Below are positions 22,815 through 34,576 of a DNA stretch of 64,000 nucleotides, one piece after another (position 1 is the first letter of the stretch; each line of letters opens with the position of its first letter). This DNA comes from Paraescarpia echinospica. Its lineage: Eukaryota > Annelida > Polychaeta > Sabellida > Siboglinidae. The position numbers were made by a program, and so were the translations under genes. The stretch spans positions 70,776,979 through 70,840,978 of the forward strand of contig CM034533.1 in assembly GCA_020002185.1 (NCBI GenBank), in the 5' to 3' direction. Below the pieces are notes generated by a model. That model made no database searches. It saw nothing but the letters and a program-made list of their open reading frames with translations, and was not told the origin of the DNA.

Positions 22815-23083
22815 TCAATGCACTTTAAGTTTCACTCCCTGGCAGACGTGTTCAACCGAACACCACCGCGACCTCTCTAAGGTGAATTCAGCCACTTTGC
22901 AATTACTGCACGAAGATTACTCCAACACAGTTTAGAACCAAGCACTCTTTCGTAAAGCCGCGTGAACGGGAGCAACGTGCAGTGAAGGAACTAGTCACAG
23001 CTTCGAAACGTTTGTAAAAGGATTCGAACCCGGGTTCTCTTGATTGAGAGTACGATGTTTTATATACTACACCGCCACGCCCC
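22815..23083 (-). mobile_element. tRNA-derived SINE, copy 3, best-preserved head
   Basis: The same family as 629-937 and 3165-3480. On the minus strand the head starts near 23083 (GGCGTGGCGGTGTAGTATAT). It contains an A-box-like TGGCGGTGTAG and a perfect B box GGTTCGAATCC (plus-strand 23020-23030). The core follows at about 22955-22985 (plus-strand GGGAGCAACGTGCAGTGAAG). The head lacks a convincing complete cloverleaf, so it is a SINE promoter, not a working tRNA gene. Confidence 0.75.
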
Positions 23084-23413
23084 AGGTGCATAGGTCACGT
23101 GCGAAGTTGCACTGACCATCAAGGGCAGGCGTAATAATGTCCTGTCTCTGGGAGACATTCACCATGCACACACCCATGGCACGACCATAATACTGATAAT
23201 CCATAAACGCCATTACAATTCTTAACTTCGTAATGTAATGTCTGTACTGGTAGACATGTAAAATAATGAGCATCATAAAGAGACAATATTACACGACACC
23301 CCAGAGACTGTATTTAACATTTAACTTAACAACACAATTCATGTGGCAGAAGATACTAGATCCATTCGATAATTCAAGAAATCTGCAGACATCGCCGCAA
23401 AACTCAAGTCTAA
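23084..23413. other. No feature recognised
   Basis: Unassigned sequence between the SINE and the minisatellite. Confidence 0.45.
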
Positions 23414-23706
23414 GCATACTATACTAAGTGAACTAGGCATACTATACTAAGTGAACTAGGCATACCATACTAAGCGAACTAGGCATACCATACTAAGCGA
23501 ACTAGGCATACTACACTAAGTGAACTAGGCATACTATATAAGTGAACTGGTCATAGCACTAAATGAACTAGGCATACCATACTAAGTGAACTAGGCATAC
23601 TATACTAAGTGAACTAGACATACTATACTAAGTGAACTACGCATACTATACTAACTGAACTAGGCATATTATACTAAGTGAACTAGGCATACTATGCTAA
23701 GTGAAC
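23414..23706. repeat. 23-bp minisatellite, about 13 units
   Basis: Units of the type GCATACTATACTAAGTGAAC + TAG, with point changes and one shortened unit near 23540-23570. Not a CRISPR: units abut with no spacers. Confidence 0.95.
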
Positions 23707-24069
23707 GGCACAAGTTAGAATCAAATGCCAGATACAGCTTTAAGTAGCGACATCTAGCGGCCATTTCCCAAGACACTTAAATGTTCTGGAATGGCGCTTA
23801 GTGTCCCAGAGCCATCTCTCGCCCGGCTGTGTGATCCTGGAAGAGTCTAGCTGCAGACGCGTGGGTGGTTTGGCTGTTACTATGAGGTAGCATCACATTA
23901 TGTCGGCGACAGTCACATCATTTAGGTTCCGTGTTTATGTTATACATCAAAAGTGTTTTAGATAATGCCAATATGATTCCTGTGATAATGATAATGTATA
24001 ATTGTGTATTGTTTTATTATATGTGACAACGTAATCGAACTCTGCAGTTGGTTCAAATCCTTTGTATAT
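23707..24069. other. No feature recognised
   Basis: Unassigned sequence. Confidence 0.45.
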
Positions 24070-24350
24070 AAATAAATCGATCAATCAATCAACCAATCAA
24101 TCAATAACTTTATTTCAGATTCAACACTGCGGTCCATATACACTCAAAGAAACAATTACACTACGAGACATATAAAATAAAATATTTATGCTCGTACATT
24201 AATTATGGCCTACAAGAAAATATTATATTAGGCCATTTTCTATATACTATACTAAATTATCCAACTTACATACATTTTACACATCAGTACAATTTTAAGT
24301 GTATACGTATTTCATGAGATAGTTTGAAAATGAATGTCATTGGTTATCTT
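24070..24350 (-). mobile_element. Probable 3' end of an unidentified LINE
   Basis: On the minus strand an AATAAAG signal is followed directly by a TTGATTGA-type tail (plus-strand TCAATCAATCAACCAATC at 24080-24105). This is the usual form of a LINE 3' terminus. No coding part is visible. Confidence 0.4.
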
Positions 24351-24565
24351 GGTTCAGGGCAAAAAACTCATCCTCGTCACACCGCGAGGACAACTCAGCG
24401 TGCGGGATCTCGGGTGTGCGATAAAAGGTGGCGCCACATCACGGAGACTGGATAATCGATATATCTGGCTACAGTTCTCATGAAACATTGAAACATGCGA
24501 GTCGTGTCGCCAACTACCGGTTGCACTTAGCAATGATTGTACTACAATATATGTTCATAAGGTTT

Positions 24566-24660
24566 CCCCCTCCCCTCCGGCCGTCTCCCCCTCTCCCCTC
24601 TACCTCTCTCTCCCACTCCTCCTGCCCCCACCTCACTCTCCTCCCCTCCCCCCTCCCTTG
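24566..24660. repeat. Polypyrimidine tract
   Basis: About 95 bases almost entirely C and T (CCCCTCC/CTCTCC words) on the plus strand. Confidence 0.9.
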
Positions 24661-25538
24661 ATTGGGGAACCGTCTTCGTCAAAAAGTACTATGCTTCTGG
24701 CTCTCATCGCCACGATGAACATTTCCTTTCCCCAAACCAATGTTAATTTGAAACTCATCCGACATCCCAGGTGTGCCACTGCCCTTTCTTTCGTTCTCAC
24801 ATGCTTCCACCATCCCGCTTCTGGCCCTCCCTTCAATCTAAGCGTCGCTGCCACCATCACTCTCGCAATTGTGCTGTTGTATCTCATCTAAATGCTCACA
24901 CATATCACTACCACTATGGTAGCCCACTCAAGCATATCTGCTTTGATCTGTTGAAGAGGCTGTTCCACTTTCAGAGAAACATGTTTCGCCGAGTGCTGCA
25001 ATACCAACATTATATTTTGGTAGTTCCCTCGCTACTAAAGCAGTAGGTCTTTCTGTTCGTTTCGACAGTTTTGCTCTATCTAAGCACTGTTCGCACACTC
25101 CATTGCCCTGTGATCATTTTGCTTCTTAGAAATATGTTGATCTCAACGAAAGAAATGTTTCGGGACCCGGTCGTTGGTAGCCAGGGCGACGTCCTGTCCG
25201 GCAGGAGGATTCAGTCGTTTATGAACCACTTGAGCTGCGTTCAAATGTATTATATTGACTGGAGGCTTTTGCATTACTTCCTTCACTCTCTCGGTGATAC
25301 GATACTGGATTCATCACCAAGGACAGGCCAGGACGGACGAGCGAGAGTAGGCGCCGTGAGGTGGCGCCACCTTTGTCACTGTCACAACTGTTCTCGGCGA
25401 GTGTCGCACAAACGAGACTACTAAGGCCGGGAATTGAATTTGAACATATTTATTCGATTATAAACAAACAAAGGTACAACATGCAACACAAATTTAACAA
25501 TAGTTACTCTGTGTCGTGAGACTCTTATTAAGGCCTAA
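24661..25538. other. No gene supported
   Basis: Several overlapping open frames (24658-24891, 24771-25046, 25071-25424 and an 84-codon minus frame) lack motifs. Nothing recognised. Confidence 0.4.
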
Positions 25539-25659
25539 TAAGCCGCTACAATTACACCTTTCGCCCCATCTAATCAGATCAGACCAGACCACACCTGATC
25601 ACACCAAACTCCCTCCGACCGCAGTGTGGCCACTACACCGACTAACATTGACAGCGATG

Positions 25660-26897
25660 CACATGCTGAGAGAACCAATGTTATTTGGTGAGAAATCCTT
25701 CACCTGTGCTAATGTAAATTAAATATGTGTTGAGCTTAGTTGTGTATGATGTTCAGCTGGCGCAATGTCAATAAGTCGTGCTTGGAGCAGTTGTTAGTGC
25801 CTTATTTCATTGGTATTTGTGTTGCCTCGTTGACGCGCGAAAACAGCATCATCAATCACGACACGCGGTTTACAGTTGATGCCGCCGACGACGTTTCATG
25901 GTAGACCGCAGGACAGTAACGATGATTATGAGCGATAATTAAAGGGACGTATGGCATATTTGTGCAGTCGGTGGCATAAATGTTGTAGGCAGACTAAGTC
26001 ATGCTTAATGGTGTGATCTCGTTCACCCACCTGCTAATTACGTGTGAGACTGTCGACGGCCAGCGAAGGATGACACTGACACACATGTACGTAGACCGTT
26101 GGTGCTTGCTTATAATGGATGTCTTTATGGTCATCCAAACTGATTATAGAGTAATGTTGAACGGGAAATCAAAATGTGTCCCCGGAGATAGGGTTATAGT
26201 GTCTGCTCTTGTAATTACAGGTGCACGGCGATACGTTGTCAAGATTCGGCAAATGTCTGGAGGCAGAAACTGCAGGTACATCGCAAATTATTGCAAAATA
26301 CAGCTACAAAGGTATACCGAAACACAATGGCTTGCTACAGGACGGAATACCCTGTATAGCAAAGGTGTTCACAGAAAATGTGTAACATCCTAATTAAATT
26401 TAAAACAATGTAATGACCAGATCAGACAAGGTCCACAGAATTCAAAGGATAACAAGAACCAAATGTTATAAATATACAAAACTAGCCGAGGTACCCGGCG
26501 TTGCCCGGATAAAGAAGTAGGTCATATGTATATTCTAATTTAAACGGCACTATAAAACAAAATGTATGACGGAAATATAATTATTATATGTAGCTAATGT
26601 CATCAATAATAATACAATAACAATTGTGGGTCGATTCAGGGTATCGAACTCGATACCCCAGACATGCTAAGCGAGCATTCCACCAAGAAGGCTACTCTAT
26701 CACGCTAGTTATATCATACACTTTTGAACGCAAACATGTGTGTCTTATTCTGAGTTACCAATACAACGTTTTATACTAATTTTTGACAAGTCGTGGTTTT
26801 CTTGGCTGAATTATATCTGAATACAACAACCCTATCTGTAGCTGTTGGGCGAGAATCGGGTCGTTATGTTAGGGGTAGCCCCATATGTAGTAAACCT
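25660..26897 (+). mobile_element. Dispersed repeat R1, copy B, inserted in the MITE
   Basis: Direct-orientation match to 19185-20312, including GCCGAGGTACCCGGCGTTG (26468-26486). It contains a 130-codon frame (26001-26393) starting MLNGVISFTHLLITCETVDG; its first 77 codons match the truncated frame in copy A. No recognised domain. Both edges abut MITE sequence. Copy A's CAAA/CAGA tail is absent here, so this copy is a shorter unit or was trimmed. Confidence 0.7.
26580..26718 (-). mobile_element. tRNA-Ala-like SINE head inserted in R1 copy B
   Basis: The interval has no counterpart in R1 copy A. On the minus strand it reads TGGTGGAATGCTCGCTTAGC followed by ATGTCTGGGGTATCGAGTTCGATACCC. The TTAGCAT anticodon-loop-like word and the GTTCGATACC B box match tRNA-Ala(AGC)-type sequences, but the acceptor and D arms do not pair properly. 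I call it a SINE or tRNA-derived retroposon, not a tRNA gene. A second possible reading is a decayed tRNA pseudogene. Confidence 0.6.
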
Positions 26898-27195
26898 CTC
26901 GAAGCCGGCGTGACGTCATAATCACGTAAGCTTGAAAACATTCCACTACGTCAGACTGACACGGAATAATCATGGCGTTCTCGAAAGTTTACAAAGTTAC
27001 GCGATTTTGACGTTATGCCTGCTTGGAGTATATCACAGTCAGTGTCGGTCGGTGTAGTGCAGCGGTATTTAACCTGGGGATCATTACCCAATTGAGAGTA
27101 ATTCGAGCATTTTCAGGTGGGTAAAACAAGCTTTTTAAAGTATGGATTTTTTCCGGAAATTAATTCATCACAACTAACAACTTGCTACATTGAAT

Positions 27196-27705
<510 letters not shown>

Positions 27706-29090
27706 AGGATCTCGTCAAGCCGTGTCTTTTTTGAAGCATCGAGGCTCGTCCTTGGTGAGGAACAAAGGAGACAGATTAAGTATATATATATATATATATA
27801 TATATCAATTTAGGACACAACCACGGGAAGTGAATATCTTAGGCAAGTGAGGTCACTTTTAGATCAGTCTGTTCTAGTTGCAAACGTGTCAGCAAACCCA
27901 CCGATCCTTCGCGCTTCAACTGAATGCATCAACATATTATGATGTATATTGTGTACAACTGCTTGTAAATGAAAGACGACACTGCAGTGCAAAAAGAGCA
28001 CTGTATGTTTACCATGGAGTGCCACGAACCCCAGAATTATCACAGAATGTGAAAAGATTGGATCTGGTGTTCTTCTCTTCCATTCGGAGTACCGCTGTGT
28101 TTTGTTTTTGTCTAAAAAGAGTTGCACTTTACTTTACTTTATGTGTGTGAGTGTTATCGTCGAGAAAGTATAGCATCATGGTTTCGAATTAAGAGAAACA
28201 AATCATCGCGGTCTTGGAAAGAAGAGAACCACTAAACCAACAGTTCACGTAGCGATGTCAGACAAAGAGGCCATACAGTAATTATAAAGATGGACTATAC
28301 TGCATATCTTTTGGTGAGATCAATCAGCTGAACATATCACACGAAAGGAATATGGTTCATATCCTCACAGCTCAAGGCAACGTTGCCAGTTCCCTTCGTA
28401 AATCTAGTTTTACCATCACGTTCATGTCAATGAGATATTTATATTCTCCAAATTGCCAACGCCATTTCACGAGAATGAAGAGTAGTCCCCGTTTGCCGAT
28501 ATTATGTCACACATACTTCCTATGGAAGAGACCATCCTTGATATTTCCCAAGTCTGGAACATTCTCAATGTATGGATAGTGAAACCTTTTTCCGTTGAGG
28601 AAAGAGTAGTCATAGACGAACGACGAGTTACTTGCCTTGCGATAAGATTGTACGCTGAACGAAGACTTTCAGGATTCTGACCTGGTAACTTTCTGACAAA
28701 CGGCTGTTTGAAAAGTGAATACCCTATTCGATTTGACAGCTCTTACTGTCGTCATCTCAACTTATTGCTGCGGAGAACTAGCCTTTCTACTAGGATCAGC
28801 ATTAAAACAAAGACACGATATACGGCTGATGACCTGCAATGTGCTATAGCTGTGATAAAGCCTTGCGACTAAATGTTCTTGCATTTTTTCTCGAGCTTGG
28901 TATTTTAAACTGGAGGGGTAATTACGGCTGTTGAACTTGACTCGCTCAAGGGGTAACAGAGCCAAAAAGGTTACATACCGCTGGTGTAGTGGATACACTG
29001 CAGTCGAAGGGAGTCTGATGTTGTCTCGTGTGGTCTGGTTTGATCTGGTCGAGTCGGGCGGAAAGTGTCAGTGTATATCCAGACTTTTAC

Positions 29091-29849
29091 GTTCGTTTTA
29101 AGGTCGCCGTAAGTGGCGACAGCCGGCACTAAATGGTTAGCGGAAACAGCGACTGCGCATGGTGTGTAGCTCCACTTGTGGCTGTATGTTAATATGACAT
29201 TCTCAGGAAACATGTCTTCAACTCTCCTAATAGATGTGACCAACCACAGTAAAATAAAATAAAATTGTGTACTTGGTTGGATGTCACGTCACATCACATC
29301 AGCTTTAAAATCATACCTAACTTGTTGAAATATCGTCAGTAGTTTTTTTATTTATTGCTAAAATGGAAGCAACGTTTAAAAAACGACGTTTTAAGAAACG
29401 AGGTCATGTTTACTCACGTCTTTTATTGTCTTTTAATCCGCGTGTTTGTAAATACTTGCATTTTATTAGTTTGGGATTATTTGTCGAGGAAAATGAACTA
29501 GACATGGAAGCATGAGACTGTAAGGAAAATATTTCTACCAGAGTCATAAAAGTGATGGGACATGACCGAGACAGTTATTGTTGGCTTGTGTGCAGAATAG
29601 GCCTGTGCGAGTTAATACTCGGTTCGCTGTGGCGAGGCACACGTGTCGGCAGATTCTCCATGCTTGCCGTTATGGGCGAACAAACAGTACACCCTACCAT
29701 GATATTGCTAGAAGGTGATGTCAGTATCATTTGTTGCAGCTGTGATAATGTGGTCGTCAAGTAGACGTAAAGACCAAATATGAATTCCAAACAATCCTGA
29801 TAAATCGTTTTTCTGCTCTGCAAATCCTATAACAGGTCCAACGGAATGG
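29091..29849. other. No gene recognised
   Basis: Small open frames (28971-29243 minus, 29552-29764 plus) have no supporting motif. Confidence 0.4.
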
Positions 29850-31840
29850 TGAGAGAAGGTGAAAGATGCGATGATGGCAGTCTTGGATCAGTTAGTACAC
29901 ATAGGGACTGATTGCGGAAAGGAAACTCCTGCAATAGAAACGACAAAATGAGTCCTGCTGCACAGATTCCTACCGGGCCTATTGTAAAAAGGACAGCGAA
30001 GTGAAGCGCAGTTCACGAAAGGACAACCGCGAATGTTTTGACAGACATACACAGGAGGCAGAGAACGCAGCTGCCCGAAATGACATGAGACAGGTCTACC
30101 GCACTGCCAAGTAAATCACTGGCTGCACAAAGGCAAAATCTGGACCAATCAAAGCCAAAGATGGATCTCTACTATTGAAAGGGAAGGACAAACTAGAGAG
30201 ATGGGCAGAACATTTTAGAGAGGTTCTCAATAGACCTGCACCTGACACACCAGCACACTCTAAAAACCCTCAGACCGTGCTTCCAATAAACACAGAGGAG
30301 TTTTCGGAAGATGAAGTGAGAAAAGCCATTGCGACTCTCAAAACAAACAAGACACCTGGCATGGACGGAATCACAACTGAAATGATCATGAATACGCGGG
30401 TGGGGAAACAATTGTACAATGGAAATGCGGATTATGCAACCAGATCTGGGATTCGGGCATCGTTCCTGAAGACTGGAAAGATGGTGCTGTTGTCTGTATC
30501 CCAAAGAAAAGAAACCCAACTGAATGCAACAACTGGAGAGGCGAGGCATTGCTATCAATACCAGGAAAAGTCTACTGCCAGATGATACTGAACCAAATGA
30601 GAGATGTGGTAGATGGCGAACTGCGCGAGGAACAAGCAGGCTTTAGGCCCAAACCCTCTTGTGCTGAGCAGATATTCACACTCAGACGCATTATTGAGAA
30701 ATGTCAATAGTACCCGTTACCACTCGCACTCAGTTTCATAGACTTTGCCAAAGCGTTTGACAGCATCCACAGACCCTCCATGTGGAAAATATTGACCACG
30801 TATGGAATCGCACAAACGATTGTAACACCAATCGAGAAGATATATGAAAACTCGAGATGTTGTGCAAAAGCAGAAGATGGCTGCAGCGACTGTTTTCATG
30901 TGATGACTGGTGTCAGACAAGGCTGCATTATTTCCCCCCTTCTCTGTGCCGTGACCATCGACTGGTCATGCAGCTAGCAACCACAGGCAATGAAGGGATT
31001 GCGTGTGTTAAGGAGAAGCGTTTATCAGACCTGGACATTGCTGATGACATTGCTGCCCTCTCGGACACCACCCAGAGGAATGAACGTCTCGTGGAATCAG
31101 TCAGCAAATATGATAATGGCTTGGGACTTGTCATCAGTGAAAAGAAGACAACACACATGCTGACAGGTGAGCACCAACCACCCTTAGACGTTTTGATCAA
31201 CCAGAAATAAGTAGAAACAATCGAAAACTCGACCTACCTTGGTAGCTCCATCAACACCCAAGGAATCATCAATCATGAACTAAACTGCAGAGTGGGGAAA
31301 GCATCAGCAGCCTTCTACCAGCTGAGGAAAATTTGGAACAACAAGAAATCTACCTTGAAATCTAAACTCCTCTTTTATAAATCAAACGTTATACCAACCC
31401 TCTTAAAGGATATGAAACATAGCAACTTAAAACAAGCCAAGAAAACACAGTTGATGCATTCGACACTAAATTACTGCGAAAGATATTGGGCATAGACTGG
31501 AGCGACCATGTGACGAATATAGATACCGGGATACGATCAGGACAACCTATGGCATCATCTACTATCTGCAGAAGACGAATGAGCTGGCTCGGCCATGTCA
31601 CAAGGCTCCCACCCACTAGACCTGCCAACGAGCGCTATGGTGGACACCAGTTGGCCAGAGAAAGAGGGGACGACCAAGAATGAACTGGCACCAAGCAATC
31701 GACCGCGACCTACAGATGATCAACAAAAGTTGGAGCGACGTCAGAACACTAGCAAGCGACAGATCTGGAAGGCGCGCTTTGACTGCCTCATGCGCCTATG
31801 TACGCGGGAGCCGCTAAGTCTAAATAAGTCAAGTAGACGT
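29850..31840 (+). mobile_element. LINE-C, decayed non-LTR retrotransposon
   Basis: Plus-strand pieces in order: 30175-30585 with LERWAEHFREVLNR and DEVRKAIATLKTNKTPGMDG (RT N-terminus). A frameshifted stretch to 30700 follows with EDWKDGAVVCIPKK, NNWRGI.LLS and EEQAGFRP. 30720-30977 has SFIDFAKAFDSIHR and GVRQGCIISPLLC. 30990-31200 has the ADDIAALSD box. 31290-31500 has ASAAFYQLRKIW, and 31486-31683 has RRRMSWLGHVTRLP, the C-terminal block. At least five frameshifts or stops; the endonuclease is absent. Resembles RTE-like elements. Confidence 0.85.
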
Positions 31841-31894
31841 AGTGAGCAGCATTGGTGCTCCCGACTGTGGCGAAGAAAAACAAACAGAGAACCC

Positions 31895-32120
31895 ATTCAT
31901 ATATAACTACCAACTCTCCCGGAATTTCCGGGAGTCTCCTTGATTGTTGGTGTATCTCCCGGTTTCCCGGACTTTCGCTTACAATCTCCAGCAGCACCCC
32001 AACGTCTTCCGATGTCATCATCCGTGACGCCATCACGGGAGACGGTTCAGCGCGTCTCACAACATGTGAGACGTGCTGAACCGCTGACGTTCTGGCGATA
32101 AATCTCCAACAACACCCCGA
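31895..32120. repeat. Palindrome-rich repeat with two hairpins
   Basis: CTCCCGGAATTTCCGGGAG (about 31916-31934) is nearly self-complementary. A second hairpin at 32044-32082 pairs GGTTCAGCGCGTCTCACA with TGTGAGACGTGCTGAACC around a 3-nt loop (17 of 18 pairs). The CTCCCGG phrases recur around 31950. Probably part of a fold-back or MITE-like repeat, unclassified. Confidence 0.55.
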
Positions 32121-33267
32121 AGATCCAAAACAGCGCGACGATGGTGATGGTGCGAGGTCAACACTGCATGCCACATATCAAAGGAATGAACTACGTAGAC
32201 AAATATAATGGATAACTCAAGAATCGTTATGGTCTTGACGTTTGACGGTCAAACGGTACGTTTCTGCTTTCAAGAAAATTGATGTGTTCGCGGGTACAAC
32301 CTGCAGATAAATGTTCACGACTGATTACTCTAATGACCGTCCGCGGCATTGGCCGAATCGGCACCGTAAATCAGTGTTAATTTTTCATTGTGAGACGCGA
32401 CCAGCAATTGAGTTCAATATGCCCAGAGGTAAGGCCACGTGTAACGCACATGCTACCACGATAGCATGTACATATGTTGAACGTAGGATTTATAATTTCC
32501 GAAAGAATATCATTTCGCGGATGATCTCACAAAATTCTTCAAACACACTCCTTATCGCTCACACCATGAAACTCTGAATTACATAAACTGCGTCAACTCT
32601 TGAAAATGCCATCGACCTTCATAACATATAGTTCGGCAGTCGTTAAGTTGTTCTTAATATCTTAGTCATGTCCTATATGATGCGTTTGTGGACACATGCA
32701 CCTGATTCTTATTACACATAATAATACCGCGAATAAAAGTAAAAGGATACAGGTCAACAGACAAACGCTAACTAGCAGCTTACCCGGTTTTAAAGGCAAC
32801 ACACCTTACTAAGTTGCCATCAGCTAATGGCGGCAGCAGTACCACACTGTGCTATGGAACAAATTGTTCCCTTGTTTGAAGACAAGTGCAGCTGTTAGTT
32901 TTACTATGTATGACTTGTTTTCGTGATTTTCGTTTTACGATGAATGCGCTGTCATTACCTGCAATGAATGCCATCGTCATTTGTATGAAAACCGGTGATT
33001 GATCGCGCATGCGATGTCGGACATAAAATGGAATGATCTAATTCCACTACGCCTGCAAAGACACGCACATACTGCGTGTATAGATGTCGTTTACTAGTTC
33101 AATTTATATTGCGTGTACGACTTAGAGTACCGTTAATTTCGAAGCTTTGTTTTGATTAATACGCACTTCCGGTGTACGGGGGTCACGAGTGTAAGTGTCA
33201 AAAGCACATGGCAATAACTTTATTAAAACTGAATTGTTGACGTGTTACAAACTTACGAGGTATTACA
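32121..33267. other. No gene recognised; may include a gypsy 5' LTR
   Basis: A primer-binding-site-like sequence starts at 33268, so a 5' LTR should end near 33267. I cannot mark its start, because no matching 3' LTR is seen beyond 38830. Confidence 0.35.
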
Positions 33268-33285
33268 TGGTGTCAGACTTGGAGA
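33268..33285 (+). promoter_or_regulatory. Primer-binding-site-like sequence of the gypsy element
   Basis: TGGTGTCAGACTTGGAGA lies 27 bp before the gag ATG. It starts with TGG, the complement of a tRNA CCA end, and resembles the TGGTGTCAGAAGTGGGA site used by many gypsy elements, with a few changes. Confidence 0.6.
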
Positions 33286-33294
33286 CGAAACAGC

Positions 33295-34295
33295 ATGGAA
33301 TCGCTACAACAGCCCGGAAAACTTAGTTTCGAAGAAAAGTTCGACATCTACCTCGAAGTCACGGAAACGTCTAGCCGGCCCGACAGGATAAAGTGCGCGT
33401 TGCTGTTACACTGCGCAGACGAGGAAGCAATTGAAGTATTCAATACTTTCAACATCGCTGAAGAGAACAAAAACAAGTTTACCTATCTTGTAGAACAATT
33501 TGAGAAACAAATGCAAGGAAAGAAAGATGTGGCGTATGAAAGACTATGTTTTAACGAAAGAACACAGAAACAAAGCGAGTCATTTGCATCGACCTCACAG
33601 ATTTGAGGAAGGTAGCACAAGCATGCGAGTTCGAACGGTTAGCCGAAGGACTGATTCGTGACAAAATTAGTATAGGAATCCAAAGTATCGAAACACAAAA
33701 AAAACTAATGAACTCACACTTGACAAGACGATAATGATTTGTAAAAAAAGATGAGTTGAATGTCACCAGGATGACGAAAATGTCATTGGTTGATGACCGA
33801 GCTGTGCAAGTGTTGTTGAAAGACAGGAAGTCTACTAGAAAATCAGAAACCAAAGGTCCCCGGCAAGATCAAGGCGGATTCATACAGTATCACGGAAATA
33901 TGAACTGTTCGTACGCGTACAAGTACAAATGTATGAAGTGCGCCTACGGTCACGAAGAAAAACCCTGTCTTGCTGCCGGACAAACATGCCACAGATGTCA
34001 TGGAAGAGATCACTTCAAGAGATGTTGTAGAGCCAGAAATCCAAGGTCAAACGTGACAACACGGAAGAAAGTGCACGTGGTAGAAGAACACGACTTTGTG
34101 GTTGCCATTATAGAAGAACACAAGAAGATTGAATCCTGGATTGTGCCACTGTGTATACATGATGTGGTCATTCATATGAACCTTGACACAGGCAGTGACG
34201 TGAACATAATACAAATGAAAGAGTACAACACCTTTCCAAGCAGGCCAACAATTAGAGCTACAAACATTAAGCTTACCGCTTACAATGGGGAATAA
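33295..34295 (+). pseudogene. Gypsy gag, zinc knuckles and protease
   Basis: 33295-33606 starts MESLQQPGKLSFEEKFDIYL and encodes a gag N-terminus. A frameshift at about 33590-33605 moves the frame (DLRKVAQACEFERL), and a gap follows around 33710-33755. 33756-34295 contains two nucleic-acid-binding zinc knuckles, CMKCAYGHEEKPC (residues 59-71, CX2CX3HX4C) and CHRCHGRDHFKRCC (78-91, CX2CX4HX4C). The aspartic protease follows with LDTGSDVN at residues 143-150. The protease tail (FIICPGQVQPIVGRQMGL-like) continues out of frame to about 34440. Confidence 0.85.
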
Positions 34296-34576
34296 GTTGT
34301 TGTAACAGGACAAGACATATTTTGACTGTCAAGCACAAAGGACACTCAAAGCGAGCATTGTTTATCATCTGCCCAGGTCAAGTTCAGCCTATAGTGGGAA
34401 GACAGATGGGTCTCTGTGAAGAGAGTACAAGCTGTTGGGCAAGCTGATGAAAAGAAAGCTCCCGATATCTTGGCAGAATACGAAGACCTCGGGAAAAAAT
34501 GAATGGAAGAAAGTGATGTGATTACAAATATCGAAGAACTGACTGATTGGGTAAATTCCCTACACTTGGTGTACAT

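Noticed and set aside
23020..23083. Functional tRNA gene
   Set aside because: Good B box but poor stems and an attached SINE body. The same reasoning applies to the tRNA-Ala-like segment at 26625-26710.
23414..23706. CRISPR-like array
   Set aside because: Direct 23-bp repeats without spacers in an animal genome; a minisatellite.
24633..24891. Overlapping open frames on both strands
   Set aside because: No motif, no codon signal that I can judge, next to a polypyrimidine tract.
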